From: JAPWJZ01 sp965279315
GTDB lineage: Bacteria > Pseudomonadota > Alphaproteobacteria > Micavibrionales > UBA2020
NCBI GenBank assembly: GCA_965279315.1
Contig: OZ257145.1
Location: forward strand, 372,001 to 436,000
Length of the DNA stretch: 64,000 nt
Reading direction: 5' to 3'
Shown: positions 52,756 to 61,807 of the stretch, piece after piece
Layout: the number at the start of each line of letters is the position of its first letter
Position numbering within the stretch: position 1 is the first letter of the stretch
The notes under the pieces: model-generated
Told to the model about the DNA's origin: nothing
Databases searched by the model: none
The model's input: the letters and a program-made list of their open reading frames with translations, nothing else
Position numbers and translations under genes: made by a program

Positions 52756-53373
52756 TCAGTCGGCGTATTTCACGCCGCAGCCATAGGATTTGGTCGTGGA
52801 AACTTCGACCGGCTTGCCCGCCATCACGGCCTCGACCGCATCGCGCACATAGTTTTTTGCGCCCTTGATGTCTTCGGGATCGGGCGATGAATTGTCGTCG
52901 ATTGCGCCTTCATAGACAAGTTTGCCTTCCTTGTCGATCACGGCCATGGTGGGCGTGGTGGTCGCGCCATAAAGCTTGCCGACCTCGCCCTTTTCATCGA
53001 TCAGGATATGGGTCGGCGCGGCACCGTCGGATTTCGCGGTTTCCAGCGCCTCGGCGGCGGTTTCATGGCCCTGTTTGCCGGGTGCCGATGAATTGATGGT
53101 CAGCCACACGACGTCCTTGCCGGTGAATTCTTTTTGCAGCGCCTGCATGTTGCCCGAACCGTAATGTTTTTTCACGAAGGGGCAGCCCTTGTTGTGCCAT
53201 TCCAGCACGGTGATTTTTCCGGCGAAGGATGACAGCGCCTTTTCACCGCCATCGGCGGCGGGCAACGTGAAGTCGGGCGCTTTTTCGCCCACCGTAGCCG
53301 TCGCGGCAAGCGCGGGCGTGGCGAGGGCAAGGCCGAGGACGGCAACGGCGGTGAGTGCGAACGTCTTGAACAT
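52756..53373 (-). CDS. periplasmic redoxin-family protein
   Basis: 205-residue thioredoxin-fold protein with a Sec signal (cleavage near ATPALAA). It has the redoxin/AhpC-TSA opening VGEKAPDFTLPAADGGEKALSSFAGK and an active-site-like WHNKGCPFVKKHYGS with a single Cys rather than CXXC. THILIDEKGEVGKLYGATTTPTMAVIDKEGKLVYEG is typical of the fold, including the cis-Pro region. A second Cys lies near the C-terminus (SYGCGV). Probably a periplasmic peroxiredoxin-like protein; substrate unknown. Convergent with the DUF1648 gene. Confidence 0.88.
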   Translation of the reverse strand: MFKTFALTAVAVLGLALATPALAATATVGEKAPDFTLPAADGGEKALSSFAGKITVLEWHNKGCPFVKKHYGSGNMQALQKEFTGKDVVWLTINSSAPGKQGHETAAEALETAKSDGAAPTHILIDEKGEVGKLYGATTTPTMAVIDKEGKLVYEGAIDDNSSPDPEDIKGAKNYVRDAVEAVMAGKPVEVSTTKSYGCGVKYAD

Positions 53374-53453
53374 ATGGGAGGCTCCGGTCTGGTTGATGAA
53401 CAGGCACTATCAAGATAACCCGCGCCCCGCTTGCGTCAACCCCCGCCGCAGCC

Positions 53454-53480
53454 TATCCTTCACTATCAAATTGAAGGATA
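53454..53480 (+). promoter_or_regulatory. hairpin sequestering the mmsB ribosome-binding site
   Basis: A perfect 9-bp inverted repeat TATCCTTCA-N9-TGAAGGATA. The right arm contains the Shine-Dalgarno GAAGGA of mmsB, 6 bases before the ATG, so in mRNA the site would be fully base-paired. It could equally be a protein operator. Confidence 0.7.
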
Positions 53481-53485
53481 GGCAT

Positions 53486-54376
53486 ATGCAAAACATCGCT
53501 TTTATCGGGCTTGGCAATATGGGCGCGCCGATGGCGCAGAACCTTTTGAAGGCGGGTTATGCGCTGACGGTGTTCGACCTGGTGCCGGCCGTTGTGGATG
53601 ACGTCGTGAAATCGGGCGCATCCGCCTGCCCCGCCATCGCCGCCTGCGTCGCCCATGCCGATATCGTGATCACGATGCTGCCCGCAACAGACCACAGCCG
53701 GAAAGCATATCTTGCGCCGGAGGGCATCATCGCGCATGCCAAAAAAGGCGCGCTGCTGATCGATTGCAGCACGATCAATGCCGATGCCGCGAAGGAAATT
53801 GCCGACGCCGCCGCATCGCACGGCTTTGCCATGCTGGACGCGCCCGTATCGGGCGGCACGGCGGGGGCGGCGGCCGCCACGCTCACCTTTATCGTCGGCG
53901 GCGAACAGGCCGCGCTCGACCGCGCGCGGCCGCTGTTCGAAAAAATGGGCAAGAACATTTTCCATGCAGGCGACAACGGCGCGGGGCAGATGGCCAAGAT
54001 CTGCAACAACATGCTGCTGGCGATCCACATGATCGGCACGGCGGAGGCGCTGGCGCTCGGCGTTGCCAACGGGCTCGACCCGAAAATCCTGTCCGGCATC
54101 ATCGCGAAAAGCTCGGGCCGCAACTGGTCGACCGAAGTCTATAACCCGTGGCCGGGCGTGATGGAAAACGTGCCCGCAGCGCGCGATTACGCGGGCGGGT
54201 TCGGCACCGATCTGATGCTGAAGGATCTGGGATTGGCGGCGGAGGCAGCAGCCGCATCCGGCGCGAACACCCAGCTGGGCGCGGTTGCCCGCGACATGTA
54301 CCGCCGCCACAGCGCGCAGGGCAGCGGCAAGCTGGATTTTTCCAGCATCCTGAAACTGGTCGCCGCTATTTCCTGA
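53486..54376 (+). CDS. mmsB: 3-hydroxyisobutyrate dehydrogenase
   Basis: 296-residue beta-hydroxyacid dehydrogenase. Motifs in order are the NAD site IGLGNMGAPMAQNLLKAG, the substrate site DAPVSGGTAGA, and the catalytic Lys helix GAGQMAKICNNM, with NWSTEVYNPWPG and KDLGLAAEAA near the end. It oxidises 3-hydroxyisobutyrate to methylmalonate semialdehyde in valine breakdown. The ATG at 53486 gives the exact family start; the upstream extension of the frame is non-coding. Other valine-pathway genes are not adjacent, though the acyl-CoA dehydrogenase at 4847 could be related. Confidence 0.93.
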   Translation: MQNIAFIGLGNMGAPMAQNLLKAGYALTVFDLVPAVVDDVVKSGASACPAIAACVAHADIVITMLPATDHSRKAYLAPEGIIAHAKKGALLIDCSTINADAAKEIADAAASHGFAMLDAPVSGGTAGAAAATLTFIVGGEQAALDRARPLFEKMGKNIFHAGDNGAGQMAKICNNMLLAIHMIGTAEALALGVANGLDPKILSGIIAKSSGRNWSTEVYNPWPGVMENVPAARDYAGGFGTDLMLKDLGLAAEAAAASGANTQLGAVARDMYRRHSAQGSGKLDFSSILKLVAAIS

Positions 54377-54385
54377 CGGTATGCC

Positions 54386-55330
54386 TTAATTCCTTTGGCG
54401 GCGCTGCTGCAGCAGCTGCAGGCGGCGGCGGGCTTTTTCGGCCGGCGTCGCCGTGTCGGCGTCGTCGTCCAGTTTTTCGTTCCAGCTGTCGCGGCGGCCA
54501 TCGGTCTTCGCGCGGCGCTGTTCCATCGCGGCCTTGCGCTTCTCGGCCTTTTCCTTGCGCAGTTCCTGTTTCTGCTCGCGCTGTTCCTTCAGTTTTTCCT
54601 TGTTGGGCCCGCGTTTCTGCATCAGCTTCGTGCGCAGTTTTTCGCGCATTTCCATCTGGCGGGGCTGCATTTTCTGGATGCGTTCGCGCAGGCTGCCCTC
54701 GTGTTTGAGCTTCAGCGCGTCGCGCAGGCGGGCAAGGCGGCCCTGTTTCCATTCGCCTGCCGCGAGTGGCGCGGCGCCGCGTTTTGCGATCATCGTGCCC
54801 TGACCGCGTTTCAGCGTCGTCTTGCTGCTCCCGCTCGACACGTCGATCGTGCCGTCATCGACATAGACGTCATAGCTGCCGTCGGTATCGGGCGCGACCG
54901 TGATGTCGGTGCCGCGGATGCCGATGGTGCCGGCGGGGCTGTCGATGCCGACATCGGGGTTTTCTTTTTTCGCGACAAGGCCGCTGACATAGCGGAAGCC
55001 GCCCTGCAATACCGAATAACGCGCGCGGTTGGAGGTGTTGTCTTCGGAATCGAAAACATATTCATCGACCTTGAAGCGCGAATTTTCCGACAGCGTCCAT
55101 TCGGTGTTGTCGGCCAGCAGGATGAACAGCCGCGATTTTTCGCCCGTCGCCAGCACATCGCCCAGCTCCACCGTGTCGTCCAGTTTCAAGGCGAAGGGCG
55201 TGCCGCCCGCGCGGGAGACGGATGCCGTGCCCTCGATCTCGACCACCGTGCCGATGGGGTCAGCATAAGACGTTGCGGGAAAGAAAATGACAAGCGCCGC
55301 GAGGACAAAGGCAAGGTGATGGAATGACAT
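54386..55330 (-). CDS. FecR-domain exported protein with charged tail
   Basis: 314 residues from the ATG at 55330 (AAGGG upstream). A Sec signal ends ATSYADP; residues about 25-170 form a FecR domain (GTVVEIEGTASVSRAGGT, LGDVLATGEKSRLFILLADNTEWTLSENSRF, PAGTIGIRGTDITVAPD, VDDGTIDVSSGSSKTTLKRGQ). The last 120 residues are extremely Lys/Arg/Glu-rich and likely a long helix or disordered (KEKLKEQREQKQELRKEKAE). Unlike classical FecR there is no adjacent ECF sigma factor or receptor, so sigma regulation is unlikely. Convergent with mmsB, 9 bp apart. Confidence 0.88.
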   Translation of the reverse strand: MSFHHLAFVLAALVIFFPATSYADPIGTVVEIEGTASVSRAGGTPFALKLDDTVELGDVLATGEKSRLFILLADNTEWTLSENSRFKVDEYVFDSEDNTSNRARYSVLQGGFRYVSGLVAKKENPDVGIDSPAGTIGIRGTDITVAPDTDGSYDVYVDDGTIDVSSGSSKTTLKRGQGTMIAKRGAAPLAAGEWKQGRLARLRDALKLKHEGSLRERIQKMQPRQMEMREKLRTKLMQKRGPNKEKLKEQREQKQELRKEKAEKRKAAMEQRRAKTDGRRDSWNEKLDDDADTATPAEKARRRLQLLQQRRQRN

Positions 55331-55436
55331 GGCAAAAACCCTTTCAAGGCGCGGGGATATAGGCTGATACGGCACATCCCCCGCGCCCCCTGCGCGGAAA
55401 AGGTGCTTTATTTAAACGGTAATTGCATCAAATTGT

Positions 55437-56705
55437 TCATGGTTTTGCCAGTTCGCGGTGAAAGGCCTTCATATCAAGGTCTTTTTCCCATTTCGAAATG
55501 ACAATCGCGGCGACGCCGTTGCCGATCAGGTTGGTGATGGCGCGCGCTTCCGACATGAAACGGTCGATGCCAAGGATCAGGGCAAGGCCTGCGACCGGCA
55601 CATGCGGCACAACCGCCAAGGTTGCGGCCAAGGTGATGAACCCCGCCCCGGTCACCCCCGATGCGCCTTTCGATGTCAGCAGTGCAACACCCAAAATCGC
55701 GGCCTGCTGCCCCCAGGTAAGGTCGATGTTGAGCGCCTGCGCCACGAACAGGGCGGCCAGCGTGAGGTAGATATTTGTGCCATCAAGGTTAAACGAATAC
55801 CCCGCCGGCACGACCAGCCCCACCGTGCCGCGCCCGCAGCCGAGCTTTTCCAGCTTCGCCATCAGCGGCGCAAGCACGCTTTCGGATGACGACGTGCCCA
55901 GCACGATCAGAATTTCTTCCTTGATGTAGCGCAGGAACCGCCACAGCGAAAAACCGGCGGCGCGCGCAACCGTGCCCAGCACGACGCCGATAAAGATAAT
56001 GCAAGTGAGGTAAAACGCCCCCATCAGCGCCAATAACGGTTTCAGCGATTCAACGCCGTATTTGCCGATCGTGAAGGCCATCGCCGCGCCCGCGCCGATG
56101 GGGGCAAGGCGCATGATGGCGTTCATCATGGCGAAGAAAATATGCGATGCCTGTTCGATGAATTCATGCACCGCCGCGCCCTTCGCCCCCATGCGGTTGA
56201 GCGCATAGCCGAACAGGATGGCCACCAGCAATACCTGCAGCAGATCGCCTGTGCCGGTGAAGGCATCGGTGAATGTCTTCGGGATGATATGCAGCAGGAA
56301 ACCCGTCGTCGTCTGGTCATGCGCCGCCTGCGCGTAGCTTGCGACCGCCGAGGCATCCAGCTGCGCAGGGTCGGCGTTGAAGCCTGCGCCCGGCTTCAGC
56401 GTGTTGGCGACGGCAAGGCCGATGACAAGCGCGATTGTCGAGATGACCTCGAAATAAAACAGCGTCTTCACGCCCACGCGCCCGACTTTCTTCATGTCGC
56501 CCGCCGCCGTGATGCCCAGCACGATCGTGCAGAACACAATCGGGCCGATCAGCATTTTGACGAGCGCGATGAAACCGTCGGCCAGCGGCTTCAGTTCGAC
56601 ACCCGCTTCCGGCCAGAAATAACCGCCCGCCCCGCCGATAAAAATCGCGCAGAGCACCCAGAAATAGAGGTGATGGTGGAGGGGCTTTCGGGGTTCTTTT
56701 TTCAT
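55437..56705 (-). CDS. dicarboxylate/amino acid:cation symporter (DAACS family)
   Basis: 422 residues from MKKEPRKPLHHHLYFW (ATG 56705; a longer frame to 56750 is unlikely). Multi-helix transporter of the GltP/DctA family. Signatures are FIALVKMLIGPIVFCTIVLGI, the serine-rich loop LGTSSSESVLAPLM, VVPAGYSFNLDGTNIYLTLAALFVAQ and LTSKGASGVTGAGFITLAATL. It co-transports C4-dicarboxylates or acidic amino acids with protons or sodium; which one cannot be read. Isolated gene. Confidence 0.92.
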   Translation of the reverse strand: MKKEPRKPLHHHLYFWVLCAIFIGGAGGYFWPEAGVELKPLADGFIALVKMLIGPIVFCTIVLGITAAGDMKKVGRVGVKTLFYFEVISTIALVIGLAVANTLKPGAGFNADPAQLDASAVASYAQAAHDQTTTGFLLHIIPKTFTDAFTGTGDLLQVLLVAILFGYALNRMGAKGAAVHEFIEQASHIFFAMMNAIMRLAPIGAGAAMAFTIGKYGVESLKPLLALMGAFYLTCIIFIGVVLGTVARAAGFSLWRFLRYIKEEILIVLGTSSSESVLAPLMAKLEKLGCGRGTVGLVVPAGYSFNLDGTNIYLTLAALFVAQALNIDLTWGQQAAILGVALLTSKGASGVTGAGFITLAATLAVVPHVPVAGLALILGIDRFMSEARAITNLIGNGVAAIVISKWEKDLDMKAFHRELAKP

Positions 56706-56901
56706 GGGGCGGATGCTCCGGCGGTTCGGCTGCCTCCACCATAGCAGCACGGCGCGCGGGATATAGGGCTTTGCGGGAGAAATTCACATAATAATTTAAC
56801 GAAATTCCGGCTTGTCGCGGGCGCGCTTATTTGCGAGAGTCGCGGCAGTCCATAATATCCGCATTTACAACTCCGCCGCATCCGGCGGAAAGGGTGACGC
56901 C

Positions 56902-57498
56902 ATGAACGACCTCTACCGCAAATATCCGCGCCTGCTGAAATTCGACAGTTCGCGCGACGACGGCATGGTGCAGGACATGCTGGGCCCGCAAGCCCCGCAC
57001 ATCACCGCGTTCCAGCAGCAGGCCTACCGCCTGATCGAACAGCACGCCGACGGCACCAATGCGCAAAAGGAAGCCGCGATGATCTGCGCCGCGCTGGTGA
57101 TCGAGCCGCAGCTGCTCTACATGGACATGCCCAACCTGATCATGAATTACGGCGAGGAAGTGGAGAATGCGATCGAGCCGCTGATGGGCGCCCGCCCGAA
57201 TGAAGCGCTGCCCCCCGTCATCGCCTATGCCCGCGCGGCATCGGGCATCGTGCTGATCGAGAACATGCTGGTATCGGTTGCGAAGGGCGATCCGCTGGGC
57301 GGCAAGACCGCCGACGTGCTGGCGCATGTGAAGGCGTCGTTCGGGCAGGACGAAATTTCCTTCGCCAATATCGACGGCTCGCCGCTGGTGTCGCGTTTCC
57401 TGACGGCCAAGGACGAGTTGTTTTCGAAACTGGAAGCGAAACTTGCCGCCGAAACCCCCGCACCGCGCAAAAACCGCGGCAAAAGCTTCGATTTGTAA
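56902..57498 (+). CDS. unknown protein, SFDL-tailed
   Basis: 198 residues from the ATG at 56902 (AAGGG upstream; a longer frame to 56812 is unlikely). Soluble and helical, with AQKEAAMICAALVIEPQLLYMD, ALPPVIAYARAASGIVLIEN and a Pro/Arg-rich tail ending RGKSFDL. The core does not obviously match the 6742/7290 pair, but the last four residues and the basic linker before them are the same. No family recognised. Convergent with the next gene, 3 bp apart. Confidence 0.8.
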   Translation: MNDLYRKYPRLLKFDSSRDDGMVQDMLGPQAPHITAFQQQAYRLIEQHADGTNAQKEAAMICAALVIEPQLLYMDMPNLIMNYGEEVENAIEPLMGARPNEALPPVIAYARAASGIVLIENMLVSVAKGDPLGGKTADVLAHVKASFGQDEISFANIDGSPLVSRFLTAKDELFSKLEAKLAAETPAPRKNRGKSFDL

Positions 57499-57501
57499 GC
57501 C

Positions 57502-58083
57502 TTACGGCTTTTTGGCCTTTTCATCCTGCAATTTGCGCAGTTCGTCCGGCACATCGGGCGTCTGCATCAGCTTGTCGAAATTTTGCTGCATGATGTCCAG
57601 CTGCGTCGCGTCGCCGGTATCGATGAAGACATAGAACGCGCCGCCCAGCGCATCGGCCAGTGCCGCCAGCGCCGGCTTGGCCATCATGTGCTTGTACTGC
57701 GTGACGGCGAATCCGTAAATTTCTTCGCGCTTGCTCCATTGTTCCCTGTCCGCGCCCGCCAGCAGGAAATTGATGCTGTCGGACAGCATGAATGAATAGG
57801 CCTCGCGCGGCAAGTTCGTGAACTGCGTGATCGCGTCGGTCAGGCACGCGCCGACGCCGCACAGCACCGCATACTGTTCCCATGGCAGCGCGCCCGTCAG
57901 CCCCGATTTGCGGAACATGTCGTCGCACATGATGATGACCACCAGCGTCGCGTCGCTGGACAGGCCGGTCAGGAAATCGGCCTCGCCCGATGGCGGGGCG
58001 TTGCGCGTGTTCAGGTAGTCGCGCAGCTTTTCGGCGCGCTTCATCTGGAGTGCCGTTGCCTTGAAATCGTCGCCCGTCGTCAT
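57502..58083 (-). CDS. hypothetical protein
   Basis: 193-residue soluble helical protein with no recognised domain. Features include DATLVVIIMCDDMFRKSGLTG, YAVLCGVGACLTDAITQF and a charged C-terminus (LRKLQDEKAKKP). Its size and helical style resemble the neighbouring SFDL-tailed protein, although the tail motif is absent. The two genes are tail-to-tail. Confidence 0.75.
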   Translation of the reverse strand: MTTGDDFKATALQMKRAEKLRDYLNTRNAPPSGEADFLTGLSSDATLVVIIMCDDMFRKSGLTGALPWEQYAVLCGVGACLTDAITQFTNLPREAYSFMLSDSINFLLAGADREQWSKREEIYGFAVTQYKHMMAKPALAALADALGGAFYVFIDTGDATQLDIMQQNFDKLMQTPDVPDELRKLQDEKAKKP

Positions 58084-58152
58084 GCTGCACCGCCGAAAGA
58101 GGTAAAATTATGGGCATTGACCTGCCACCCCCTTACCTTAAGATAAAGTCAT

Positions 58153-59109
58153 ATGACAGCAAAGCCGAAAAAGCAGCCTTTAGCGAATGAAGGTTCAAGC
58201 CTGCGTTTTGATTTCAACGCAGCGGCGAAACGCGCGCAGAAAGACCACCCGGAACTGCGCGGCAACATGCTGTTCATCCATGCGGGCGAGGTGAAGCCCG
58301 ATGCCTATTCCGAAGATCTGGTGCAACAAGGCGTCGATGACGATGAAATCACCGATGTCGAAAAAATGGTGCGCGATGCGAAACGGTTGAAAACATCGTT
58401 CCATCTGGCCGTCAGCCGCGACGGCAAAAAGAAGCCGCTGGGCGTGCTGGTGTTCCATCCCGACCGCCATGCGGTGTTCGGCGAGAAGCAGGGCGCAGCG
58501 GATGATGTCGCGACCTTCGACCATGAAACCGGCCATGCGCTGCTGCCGCAATTCAACGGCACCAAAAGCGAAAACGCCGCCGACGGTTTCGCGGCATTGC
58601 GCCATTACCAGCGGTTCGATGCCGATGCGCGCGCGAACCTGGAATATGCCGGATGGAAACGCGCGGCGGTCGCCATGCTGCTGGGCAAGAATTCGCACCT
58701 GACGACCTTCACGCTGGACAAAATCATCTGCGACGCCGACACGGCGAATTTTTCCGGCCTGACGCCCGCGCAGACGAAAAAGATCGCGGCGGCATATGCG
58801 GAGAAATGCACGCCGTCGCCAAAGCGCCTTGCGAAAATCCTGCACGACTTCGCGCCCTTGAAAAACCTGAAGCCGCAGGAAGCGGCGGAAAAACTGGGCG
58901 CGATTACGCTGAAGGCGAAAACCGACTCGGACACGTTTTACCTCGGCGCGCGGGTGCTGGCAGGGGCGTTCCGCAAGGGCGGCATCCGGCTGAACGGCAA
59001 AAAAATCGACCTGAGCGGCGCAGAACATGCCCAGTTGCGAATGAAACTCGCTGACAAACTCGAAAAAATTCCCAAAAATCATCCACTTAGGAAGATTGCG
59101 GTACTCTGA
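58153..59109 (+). CDS. putative zinc metallopeptidase (HETGH), unknown family
   Basis: 318 residues, no signal peptide. The notable motif is FDHETGHALLPQ at about 122-133, an HEXXH zinc site, followed about 12 residues later by SENAADGFAA, which looks like the gluzincin ExxAD third-ligand segment. The surrounding FHPDRHAVFGEKQG and VEKMVRDAKRL are not of a family I know. The C-terminal half is Lys-rich and helical. Peptidase activity is inferred from the motif alone. The ATG has only a weak ribosome-binding site. Confidence 0.75.
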   Translation: MTAKPKKQPLANEGSSLRFDFNAAAKRAQKDHPELRGNMLFIHAGEVKPDAYSEDLVQQGVDDDEITDVEKMVRDAKRLKTSFHLAVSRDGKKKPLGVLVFHPDRHAVFGEKQGAADDVATFDHETGHALLPQFNGTKSENAADGFAALRHYQRFDADARANLEYAGWKRAAVAMLLGKNSHLTTFTLDKIICDADTANFSGLTPAQTKKIAAAYAEKCTPSPKRLAKILHDFAPLKNLKPQEAAEKLGAITLKAKTDSDTFYLGARVLAGAFRKGGIRLNGKKIDLSGAEHAQLRMKLADKLEKIPKNHPLRKIAVL

Positions 59110-59178
59110 TATTTTCCGCAATTTGATTGACGGTTTTTATGCACAGGCGTACGGTTTGCCCATATTAGGGCAGAGGCT

Positions 59179-60006
59179 ATGAGAGCCATGAACGACAAGA
59201 ACAAGAAAATCGCAAAAACTTTCGCCGCCTATGCGCTCACCACCACGGCGCTGCTGGGCGGCGGCTTCGCATTGCAAAGCGGCGTCAACGCGCTGCAGCG
59301 CGAACCGGCGGCATTGACGCAAACGGTGCAGGCCGCGCAGGCGCAAACGCCCGCCATCGCCAGCATCGCAACCGCCCCGCGCGGCGACGGGCATCCCGTT
59401 TTGGTCATCCCGGGTTTCTTCGGCAACGACCTGCACATGACCGAATTGCAGCACACCATCCGTGACCACGGTTACAAGGTTTACGGCTGGGAAGCGGGCA
59501 TGAACATGGGCCCCAGCAAATCGAAGGCCGACCAGCTGGAAAAACACCTGCAAAAGATTTACGAAGAAAACGGCAACCGGCCCGTTTCCATCGTCGGCTA
59601 CAGCCTCGGCGGCGTGTATGCCCGTGAACTGGCGCGCCGCCATCCCGAACTGGTCGCGAACGTGATTACCCTCGGCGCGCCGTTTGGCAGCCGCGATTCC
59701 GGCGGCGCGGTCGACGAACGCGTGGCGCATGTGCAGGAATATTACGGCACGGAAAATACCGACCCCCGCATCGCGCCCCCTGTGCCCACCACATCGTTGT
59801 TTTCCACAAACGACTGGATTGCGGGCTGGAAAGAGGCGCTGAACACCGGCGGCAGCCAACAGGAAAATATCCGCATCGATGCGGGCCATGTGGCGATGCC
59901 GTTCAACGACAACGCGGCCGCCGTGATCCTCGACCGGCTTGCGCAAAAGCCGCTGAACTGGCAGCCTATGCGCAAGGCACCGGGCGGCAACACCCCCGGC
60001 GCGTAA
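59179..60006 (+). CDS. exported lipase/esterase-like alpha/beta hydrolase
   Basis: 275 residues with an N-terminal hydrophobic segment (TFAAYALTTTALLGGGFAL) that may be a signal or anchor, then an alpha/beta hydrolase of the PGAP1/lipase-like type. HPVLVIPGFFGND carries the oxyanion region, GYSLGG places Ser at about 142, and the His is likely in DAGHVAMPFND. TLGAPFGSRDSGG is typical of triacylglycerol-lipase relatives. Substrate unknown. 22 bp upstream of the DUF3592 gene, possibly one transcript. Confidence 0.85.
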   Translation: MRAMNDKNKKIAKTFAAYALTTTALLGGGFALQSGVNALQREPAALTQTVQAAQAQTPAIASIATAPRGDGHPVLVIPGFFGNDLHMTELQHTIRDHGYKVYGWEAGMNMGPSKSKADQLEKHLQKIYEENGNRPVSIVGYSLGGVYARELARRHPELVANVITLGAPFGSRDSGGAVDERVAHVQEYYGTENTDPRIAPPVPTTSLFSTNDWIAGWKEALNTGGSQQENIRIDAGHVAMPFNDNAAAVILDRLAQKPLNWQPMRKAPGGNTPGA

Positions 60007-60028
60007 TCAAACCTCGCGAGGCCTTGCC

Positions 60029-61741
60029 GTGGGCAGCCGTATTTTCATGATACTGTTCGCCCTGCCCTTCCTCGGCGTCGGCATCTGGGCGACATACTCC
60101 ATCACGACGACATTCCTGGAGGCGCAGGCGATGCAGGGCTGGGCGCCCGTGCAGGCGCAAGTGATATCGGGCGGCACCGATGAAAGCACCGACGACGAAG
60201 GCACAACGACATACCGCGCCCATGCCGAATACAAATACAGTTATCAGGGGCAGGAATACACTGCCAGCCGCGTCGCCATCGACACGATGTCCGACAATAT
60301 CGGCCATACGCACGAAGAACAGGGCGCAGCGCTGGCGGCCGCCGCGAATGAAGGCCACAGTATCGAGGTGTATGTCGACCCCGCCGCGCCCTATAGCGCA
60401 GTCATTTACCGCGACCTGCGCTGGGGGATGGTCGGGTTCAAGGCGTTGTTCGCCGTGCTGTTCGGCGGCGCGGGGCTCGGCATGATCGTCGCGGGATTGT
60501 ATAAAAAACGCCCTGCCGACCCCGCCATGCGCGCGGCCTATGCCGACGCGCCGTGGCTGGAAAACCCCGGCTGGCAGGCGAACGAAATAAAATCGGGGTC
60601 GAAAACCACCATGTATTTTACGTGGTGTTTCGCAACCGTCTGGTGCCTTGTCTCCTCCCCCCTCCTTTTTGTGCTGCGCGAAGAAGTGGTGGAGAAACAA
60701 AACTACGCCGCGCTGATCGCGCTGCTGTTTCCCCTCGTCGGCGCAGGCTTGCTGTGCTGGGCGGTGCGGCAGACGCTGGAATGGAAAAAATTCGGCACAT
60801 CGCCCGTGATGCTCGACCCCTTCCCGGCCGCCATCGGCGGGCAGGCAGGCGGCACGGTCGAACTGCCCGTGCCGTTCGATTCGAGCAACGTGTTCAACAT
60901 CACATTATCCGCCGTCCACAGTTACGAATCCGGCAGCGGCAAGAGCCGCTCGCGGTCGGAGCGTTTCATATGGCAGCAAAGCGTGATCGCCTATGCGGAA
61001 CAGGGCATCAACGGCACGCGGCTGCAATTCCGTTTCGATGTGCCGGCAGGGCTGCCGCCATCGGACGCCACGCATAACAGCGATTCATATGACTTGTGGC
61101 GGCTGAGCCTGCAGGCCGACCTGCCCGGCGTCGACATCAACCGCGATTACGAAATCCCCGCCTATCCCGGCACCGCGAAATCGCATATCGGCGACCGCGC
61201 GGCGCAGGAATCGGCGAACGCCACGAAAACAGCCGCCGAACAGGGCGCGCGCCGCCGCATCGCCATGCGGGGCGAGGCGATGTTTTACCCGATGGGGCGA
61301 AACGCCTTTTCCTGCGCCGTCGGCATCTTGATCGGCGCGGTGTTTGCGGGCGTCGGCGTTTTCCTGTTTATCCGGGAAAACGCATGGTTCGGCGGCGCAA
61401 TCTTTGGCGGCGTCGGCGCGCTTGTCTTCACCGGATGCCTGTATGCCGTCGCCAATTCGCTGACCGTGCGGCGCGACAGCATGAGGGGCGGCGTTGAAAC
61501 CCTGCGCTGCCTGTTCGGCATCCCTGTGAAAAAACAATATGCCGCGATGGACGATATTATATCGCTGGGCCAGGACAGCACCAGCAGTTCGCAAAAGGGC
61601 GGGCGGCAGGTGAAATTCTACCGGGTGTTCGGCAAGCTGAAAAACGGGGGCGACATCACGCTCGGCGAAAGTTTCGAGGGCGAGGCGGAGGCGCAGGCCG
61701 CGACCGCCTTTATCCGTGAACAGCTGGGCTTGCGCATCTGA
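60029..61741 (+). CDS. DUF3592 membrane protein
   Basis: 570 residues from a GTG at 60029 with GAGG upstream. It opens with a membrane helix (IFMILFALPFLGVGIWATYSI), then a DUF3592-type extracytoplasmic domain (WAPVQAQVISGG...EYKYSYQGQEYTASRVAID...VYVDPAAPYSAVIYRDLRWG) and a second helix. Two further helix pairs lie at about 205-250 and 425-475, separated by soluble domains. The function of the family is unknown. Preceded at 22 bp by the lipase-like gene. Confidence 0.85.
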   Translation: MGSRIFMILFALPFLGVGIWATYSITTTFLEAQAMQGWAPVQAQVISGGTDESTDDEGTTTYRAHAEYKYSYQGQEYTASRVAIDTMSDNIGHTHEEQGAALAAAANEGHSIEVYVDPAAPYSAVIYRDLRWGMVGFKALFAVLFGGAGLGMIVAGLYKKRPADPAMRAAYADAPWLENPGWQANEIKSGSKTTMYFTWCFATVWCLVSSPLLFVLREEVVEKQNYAALIALLFPLVGAGLLCWAVRQTLEWKKFGTSPVMLDPFPAAIGGQAGGTVELPVPFDSSNVFNITLSAVHSYESGSGKSRSRSERFIWQQSVIAYAEQGINGTRLQFRFDVPAGLPPSDATHNSDSYDLWRLSLQADLPGVDINRDYEIPAYPGTAKSHIGDRAAQESANATKTAAEQGARRRIAMRGEAMFYPMGRNAFSCAVGILIGAVFAGVGVFLFIRENAWFGGAIFGGVGALVFTGCLYAVANSLTVRRDSMRGGVETLRCLFGIPVKKQYAAMDDIISLGQDSTSSSQKGGRQVKFYRVFGKLKNGGDITLGESFEGEAEAQAATAFIREQLGLRI

Positions 61742-61807
61742 CACGCAATTTTGCGGAACCATAACGGCTGTGCTAACGTTTGAGCATGTTGAACCAGCGG
61801 GCGGCAC

